DNA of 9,744 nt, from the NCBI GenBank assembly GCA_009783975.1, contig WRCL01000037.1, positions 1 to 9,744 of the forward strand, in the 5' to 3' direction. Position 1 is the stretch's first letter; each line of letters starts with the position of its first letter. The notes beneath the pieces were generated by a model, which saw only the letters and a program-made list of their open reading frames with translations, was not told the origin of the DNA and did not search any database. Made by a program: the position numbers and the translations under genes. Shown in pieces: positions 6,346 through 9,744 of the stretch. The stretch comes from Micrococcales bacterium. Its GTDB lineage: Bacteria; Actinomycetota; Actinomycetes; Actinomycetales; Cellulomonadaceae.

Positions 6346-6378
6346 GAGTTTTTCGCCCAGAGGGGTCAGCAAAAACTC
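6346..6378. promoter_or_regulatory. 8-bp perfect inverted repeat, possible operator
   Basis: GAGTTTTT (6346-6353) and AAAAACTC (6371-6378) are exact reverse complements with a 17-nt spacer. On the minus strand the arms extend to GAGTTTTTGC and GC(G)AAAAACTC if one bulged base is allowed. The centre (about 6362) is roughly 70 nt upstream of the proposed start site, a usual place for an activator. As RNA it would be an AT-rich stem with no following T-run, which argues against a terminator for the DUF2142 gene. Confidence 0.4.
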
Positions 6379-6398
6379 CCCATTTCGCACGGTTTGTC

Positions 6399-6417
6399 GG
6401 ATATCTAGAAAATATCC
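6399..6417. promoter_or_regulatory. 6-bp inverted repeat GGATAT-N7-ATATCC in an AT-rich patch
   Basis: The arms GGATAT (6399-6404) and ATATCC (6412-6417) flank CTAGAAA. The element lies 8 nt downstream of the DUF2142 stop codon. The surrounding 40 bases (6381-6420) contain only 15 G or C, far below the rest of the window. A protein-binding site or a weak transcription end are both possible. Confidence 0.3.
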
Positions 6418-6425
6418 TTTCCCTG

Positions 6426-7823
6426 CTACAGAAGGCGCAGCACCGAGATGGCCACAGCGGCGGGCGCCACCGCAACCAACACCCACCGTGGGCCGCGGTC
6501 ACGTACCGCGAGGATGGTCAGCACGACCATGGTCGCAGCCATGGAGGCGCCGTACCGGGCAGGCACAGGCCACACAGATCCCTGGAGCACGTAGTTCGCA
6601 ACCACGAACGCAGGCGGCCCGAACGCGCCGACGGCGACCATCGACCATGCGGCGAGGCGTGCACCTGGTTGTGGGCGCCCGAACAGCGCCGTCGCGACAA
6701 GACCGGCAGGAACGAGCAGCACGCCCAGGCTCTGCAAGAGTGCCGAGTACCCGACGCCAGCCACCAACGGCCACCCCTGGACCGGGACGAGCCACACCCC
6801 CCACGCCGCGAGCACCGCCTGGGGGTCGAGCGAGTCGGCAGCAAAACGTAGCGTCATCGGGACGTCGTGCCGGTCGCCGTGCGCGAGCGCGAGGAACAGC
6901 GCTGACCACCCACCAGCGACGACGACGGCTGTGGTACCCACCGTGGCGATCGCGACCAGTGGGGTACGCGCTGCGCGGCGGTCGCCGGCCCGCCAAGCCC
7001 TGGCGAGCTGGACCAGCAAGAACAGCACGAGCGCGACGAGCACGACGATGTTCGTCAGCTTGACCGCCAGGACCAGGGCCGAGACTGCCGCGAGCGCCGG
7101 CCAGCGCCGGGTGGGGCGCTCGCGCCACCACAGCACAGTGAGCAGCACGGCGCTGCCCACGCCGAACGTCATCGAGTCAGGCCCGACCGTCGACGAAGGG
7201 TAGACGACCGAGGGCAGGCACGCGACGGTGACGAGCACCGCAGCGGCAGTCCACCGGTGGGCGCCCAGACGCCGGGCCGCGGCGTAGGCCATGACCAGGC
7301 CGAGGGCGAGCCACAGCCCGCCGACGAGCCGCGCGCCGGTGACAAGGCTGTCGGTCGGGGTGAGCCACACCACCACAGTGCCCAACGCACGTGTCGCGGT
7401 GTAGTACAGCGGGGTGTTGATCGCCGCGGTGTTGTAGCCGTTCTCCTGGAACTGCGCCGGGTCGTACACGTCGGTGCCGCACGCTGGCAGCTCGAACGGG
7501 TCGAAGTCGAGGCCACGGCACGCCTGCTCACGCATGGCGTCCTGGCCGATCCGGTCGCCGGAGCGCACGATCCCTGGGCTCTTGTACAGCGAGTCGATGT
7601 GCTGCAGCTCGTCGATCGGGCCGACAAGGGTGTAGGTGCGCACGTGCAGGGCGACGTTGAGCATGGCCACCATGACCACGACCAAGACCGGGGCGAGCAC
7701 ACGCAGGTGAGTCGTGGCTGCGCCGGCCCGGACCAGCAAGGACGCGCCTGTCACATCGGTGGCGACCGGTTCGGCGGCCGGGCTCGGTGTGGGTGTGGGC
7801 ACAGGTGTGGAGTCTAGGGCCAA
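6426..7823 (-). CDS. DUF2142-type polytopic membrane protein (GT-C-like)
   Basis: 465 aa. After a Pro/Thr-rich N terminus (PVPTPTPSP), about ten hydrophobic segments span residues 42 to 463. Family-like features: GPIDELQHIDS (68-78), just after the first span, with acidic D71/E72 and H75 where GT-C glycosyltransferases carry their catalytic acid; INTPLYY (135-141), a counterpart of the PPLYY motif; VYPSSTVGPDSM (207-218); and VPARYGASM (420-428), like the QGRYLLP element near the end. DUF2142 proteins occur in surface-polysaccharide loci and are suspected to use lipid-linked sugars to glycosylate outside the membrane; activity is not established. The longest reading starts at TTG 7823 without a Shine-Dalgarno. 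GTG at 7802 (Val8) follows a TAGACT -10 by 8 nt and may be a leaderless start. The gene diverges from the ABC exporter and lies upstream of the surface-protein operon on the same strand. Confidence 0.8.
   Translation of the reverse strand: MALDSTPVPTPTPSPAAEPVATDVTGASLLVRAGAATTHLRVLAPVLVVVMVAMLNVALHVRTYTLVGPIDELQHIDSLYKSPGIVRSGDRIGQDAMREQACRGLDFDPFELPACGTDVYDPAQFQENGYNTAAINTPLYYTATRALGTVVVWLTPTDSLVTGARLVGGLWLALGLVMAYAAARRLGAHRWTAAAVLVTVACLPSVVYPSSTVGPDSMTFGVGSAVLLTVLWWRERPTRRWPALAAVSALVLAVKLTNIVVLVALVLFLLVQLARAWRAGDRRAARTPLVAIATVGTTAVVVAGGWSALFLALAHGDRHDVPMTLRFAADSLDPQAVLAAWGVWLVPVQGWPLVAGVGYSALLQSLGVLLVPAGLVATALFGRPQPGARLAAWSMVAVGAFGPPAFVVANYVLQGSVWPVPARYGASMAATMVVLTILAVRDRGPRWVLVAVAPAAVAISVLRLL
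7811..7816 (-). promoter_or_regulatory. Possible -10 element for leaderless start of the DUF2142 gene
   Basis: On the minus strand TAGACT (7816-7811) is followed by 8 nt and then an in-frame GTG at 7802. This spacing fits a transcript that begins at the start codon. It would make the first seven codons of the longer reading (from TTG 7823) untranslated. No clear -35 is visible. Confidence 0.3.
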
Positions 7824-7841
7824 GGGTGCTGGTGGACTCGC

Positions 7842-7850
7842 TGGTATCGT
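7842..7850 (+). promoter_or_regulatory. Extended -10 promoter candidate for the ABC exporter genes
   Basis: TGGTATCGT combines an upstream TGN with TATCGT, which fits TANNNT. Transcription would start near 7857, giving a leader of about 33 nt that contains the ribosome-binding site AGGTGGG (7877-7883) before the GTG at 7890. There is no recognisable -35, which extended -10 promoters can do without. Confidence 0.4.
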
Positions 7851-7876
7851 CGGCCAAGTGCAGAGGATCCAGGTTC

Positions 7877-7883
7877 AGGTGGG
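7877..7883 (+). promoter_or_regulatory. Ribosome-binding site of the ABC permease
   Basis: AGGTGGG lies 6 nt before GTG 7890. An in-frame TGA at 7884-7886 rules out any longer reading, so this site and that stop together settle the start of the permease gene. Confidence 0.7.
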
Positions 7884-7889
7884 TGAGCG

Positions 7890-8723
7890 GTGACCGCGTC
7901 GCACACGGACGGTATCCGGTCCGCCCAGCCGTTGTGGCGCACAGGCAACCTGGTCTGGGCGTTCGCGCAACGTGACCTGAAGTCGCGGTTCAAGGGCTCG
8001 GCGCTGGGCTGGGTCTGGTCGTTGCTGCTGCCGTTGGCGACCTTGTGCATCTACTGGGTGGTGTTCGGCATCTTGTTCCGGGGCGACCCGCCGGTGCTGC
8101 CCGGGTACGGCCAGCCGCTGTTCGTCGTGTGGTTGTTCGCCGGGCTGACCGCCTGGACGTTCTTCGCCTCGAGCGTCAACGCTGGGATCTCTGGGCTCAT
8201 CGGCACCGGAGCGTTGCTGAAGAAGATCTACTTCCCCTCCTATGCCCCGGTCCTCGGCTCGACGTTGGCCCAGGGGATCCAGAGTGCTATCGAGCTGTGC
8301 CTGTACCTGCTGGTGCTGACGGTCCTGGGGAACCTGGGGTGGACGTGGCTGCTCGTGCCGGTGTGGGCTGTCATGCTCGTCGTCTTCGTCGCGTCGATGG
8401 CCACAGCGCTGGCGATCGCCAACGTCTACGTCCGCGACCTGGCCCACCTCGTCGCGGTGTCGCTGCAGCTGTTGTTCTTCGCCACACCGATCATCTACAT
8501 GATCACGCGCGTGCCGAGCAGCTGGCACGGCATCCCCATGCGCCTGATGGTTGAGTGGGCCCCGATGAGCACGTTCGTCGCGGTGCTGCGTGACCTCACG
8601 TACTGCCTGGGCGTCGGCGACTGGCGCAAGTGGGCAGCAATGGCTGTGTGGACGGCAGCAGCGCTGGGGTTCGCCTACGTCGTCGTGCGCCGCAAGGGGC
8701 CAGACGTCGGGGAGGTGTTGTGA
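7890..8723 (+). CDS. ABC-2 type polysaccharide export permease (Wzm/TagG-like)
   Basis: 277 aa, the normal size. This is the membrane half of an ABC exporter that moves lipid-linked glycans or teichoic-acid-like polymers across the cytoplasmic membrane. About six hydrophobic segments are visible, with the family's amphipathic N-terminal region before the first one. Motifs: AQRDLKSRFKGSALGWVWSLLLP (26-48), LLKKIYFPSYAPVL (109-122), NVYVRDLAHLV (178-188) and FFATPIIY (196-203). These are typical of Wzm, TagG and RfbA permeases. The gene overlaps the ATPase gene by 4 nt (GTGA), so the two subunits are made together. It diverges from the DUF2142 gene across 66 bp. Whether the cargo is a teichoic acid, an O-antigen-like glycan or another wall polymer cannot be told from the permease. 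Confidence 0.92.
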   Translation: MTASHTDGIRSAQPLWRTGNLVWAFAQRDLKSRFKGSALGWVWSLLLPLATLCIYWVVFGILFRGDPPVLPGYGQPLFVVWLFAGLTAWTFFASSVNAGISGLIGTGALLKKIYFPSYAPVLGSTLAQGIQSAIELCLYLLVLTVLGNLGWTWLLVPVWAVMLVVFVASMATALAIANVYVRDLAHLVAVSLQLLFFATPIIYMITRVPSSWHGIPMRLMVEWAPMSTFVAVLRDLTYCLGVGDWRKWAAMAVWTAAALGFAYVVVRRKGPDVGEVL

Positions 8724-9744
8724 GCACAGCAGTGGCCGTCGAGCACCTGTCGAAGAGGTTCGCCCGCGCCGAAGAACGGCGCAGCTCGCTCAAAGAACGT
8801 CTGGTGCGCGGACGCGGGGCGCGCAGCCCGGAGTTCGTCGCGCTCGACGACGTGTCGTTCGACGTCCCCCACGGCACGACGTTCGGCCTCGTCGGGCACA
8901 ACGGCTCGGGCAAGTCCACGCTGCTGAAGATCCTCGCCGGGGTGTTCCGGCCCTCTGGTGGCCAGGTCAGCGTCGACGGACGCGTCTCGGCGCTGCTCGA
9001 GCTCGGTGCAGGGTTCCACGGGGAGCTGACCGGGCGGGAGAACGTCTACCTCAACGGCGCGATCTTGGGGATGTCGAAAAGGCAGGTCGACGCTTCGATC
9101 GACCAGATCATCGCCTTCTCGGGGATCGAACCGTTCATCGACCAACCGGTGAAGGTCTACTCCTCGGGGATGTACGTGCGGCTGGGGTTCGCCATCGTCG
9201 TCACCTTGGACCCCGAGATCCTCATCGTCGACGAGATCATCGCCGTCGGTGACGAAGAGTTCCAGCGCAAGTGCTTCGACCACCTGTTCCGCCTGCGCGG
9301 CGAGGGGGCGACCATCGTGCTGGTCACCCACTCCATGGGCCTGGCTGCCCAGCTGTGCGAGAACGCCGCGTGGCTCGACCACGGACGGTTGCGCACCGTG
9401 GGCCCCGCGCCGAGCGTCATCGACGACTACCTCGCCGAGGTCAACCGCCTGGAGGCCGGCCGCCACGAAGGCGACCGGCCGGCCCAGGCCCTGGCTGGGG
9501 TGGCACGTGCCGGGTCCGGGGAGGTGACGGTCGCCGGTGTCGAGCTGCTCGGGGCTGACGGCCGGCCCGCCCCGATCGTGCTCACTGGTGAGCCGCTGAC
9601 CGTGCGGGTGCGCTACACCGCGCACCGCGACGTCGACGACGTCGCGTTCTACCTTGGTTTCGTCCACGAGAACGGTATCGGTATCGCCGGGTGCAACACC
9701 CGCATGGACAGCGGGCCGGTCGACCTGCCGGCGGGCACAGGGAC
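8720..9744 (+). CDS. ABC polysaccharide export ATPase (Wzt/TagH-like), cut at the right edge
   Basis: 341 codons are visible, and the frame is still open at the window end. GTG 8720 overlaps the permease stop (GTGA), with GGGGAGG at 8709-8715 as ribosome-binding site. Nucleotide-binding domain: Walker A GHNGSGKST (59-67), ELGAGFHGELTGREN (94-108), the signature YSSGMYVRLGFA (147-158) that replaces LSGGQ in this subfamily, Walker B EILIVDE (166-172) with catalytic E172, the D-loop-like IIAVGDEEF (173-181) and the switch histidine H204 in VTHS. All key residues are present. After a linker (about 240-265), a beta-rich C-terminal domain begins (GEVTVAGVELLGADG, 267-281; PLTVRVRYTA, 292-301), like the Wzt C-terminal domain that binds the tip of the glycan being exported. 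ATPases without this domain (TagH-type) export less specifically, so its presence favours a Wzt-like, glycan-reading exporter. Confidence 0.93.
   Translation, partial: MSTAVAVEHLSKRFARAEERRSSLKERLVRGRGARSPEFVALDDVSFDVPHGTTFGLVGHNGSGKSTLLKILAGVFRPSGGQVSVDGRVSALLELGAGFHGELTGRENVYLNGAILGMSKRQVDASIDQIIAFSGIEPFIDQPVKVYSSGMYVRLGFAIVVTLDPEILIVDEIIAVGDEEFQRKCFDHLFRLRGEGATIVLVTHSMGLAAQLCENAAWLDHGRLRTVGPAPSVIDDYLAEVNRLEAGRHEGDRPAQALAGVARAGSGEVTVAGVELLGADGRPAPIVLTGEPLTVRVRYTAHRDVDDVAFYLGFVHENGIGIAGCNTRMDSGPVDLPAGTG

Noticed and set aside
6262..6425. c-di-AMP (ydaO-type) or other known riboswitch before the surface-protein operon
   Set aside because: Such switches often precede actinobacterial wall-hydrolase genes, but I could not find the conserved core sequences; the inverted repeats look more like protein sites.
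5930..7063. 377-codon plus-strand open frame
   Set aside because: Antisense to the small membrane protein and the DUF2142 gene, and its product is Arg/Pro/Ala-rich without domains; typical high-GC shadow.
8675..9667. 330-codon minus-strand open frame
   Set aside because: Antisense to the exporter ATPase, whose Walker, signature and switch motifs are all intact. The product is Asp/Val/Arg/His-rich noise.

Overview
The window is high-GC DNA from an actinomycete. Evidence: strong G/C preference at third codon positions, many GTG/TTG starts, TANNNT-type -10 elements, and secreted proteins carrying the actinobacterial 'PTRxxDTR' beta repeats. A member of the Micrococcales (Cellulomonas-like) would fit, but nothing here fixes genus or species. 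Apart from the far left edge, the window is a cell-surface polysaccharide locus: sugar-nucleotide epimerase, glycosyltransferases, a GT-C-like membrane protein, a Wzm/Wzt-type ABC exporter and a secreted cell-wall-type protein.

Left edge (3-467, +): the C-terminal piece of an HNH-endonuclease protein of the DUF222/13E12 type, whose tail is an almost perfect 99-bp tandem repeat. After a 142-bp gap comes galE (610-1566, +), which appears to be leaderless. galE converges with a minus-strand gene cluster, and the two 3' ends overlap by 19 bp in a small inverted repeat that contains both stop codons.

Minus-strand cluster, in transcription order: a DUF2142-type polytopic membrane protein (7823-6426); a 164-bp gap that is partly AT-rich, with inverted repeats and a candidate promoter; a small membrane-anchored exported protein (6261-5746); a secreted protein of about 729 aa with a lysozyme-like N-terminal domain, an Ig-like domain and three PTRxxDTR repeats (5746-3557, stop/start coupled to the preceding gene); a family-2 glycosyltransferase (3482-2601); a DPM1-like family-2 glycosyltransferase (2573-1902); and a DUF2304 membrane protein (1898-1548). 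Gaps between the last four genes are 74, 27 and 3 nt, so an operon is likely.

Right side (+): diverging from the DUF2142 gene across 66 bp, an ABC-2 permease (7890-8723) and a Wzt-like ATPase (8720 to beyond the window end) overlap by 4 nt. The ATPase already shows the start of a C-terminal, probably glycan-binding, domain.

Working model (inference): GalE supplies UDP-galactose or a related sugar, the GT2 enzymes and the DUF2142 protein build or decorate a lipid-linked glycan, the permease/ATPase pair exports it, and the coupled membrane/secreted pair acts in the cell wall. No gene-free stretch exceeds 300 bp; the longest gaps are 468-609 and 6262-6425, and both are described. No tRNA, rRNA, CRISPR array or insertion sequence was seen.
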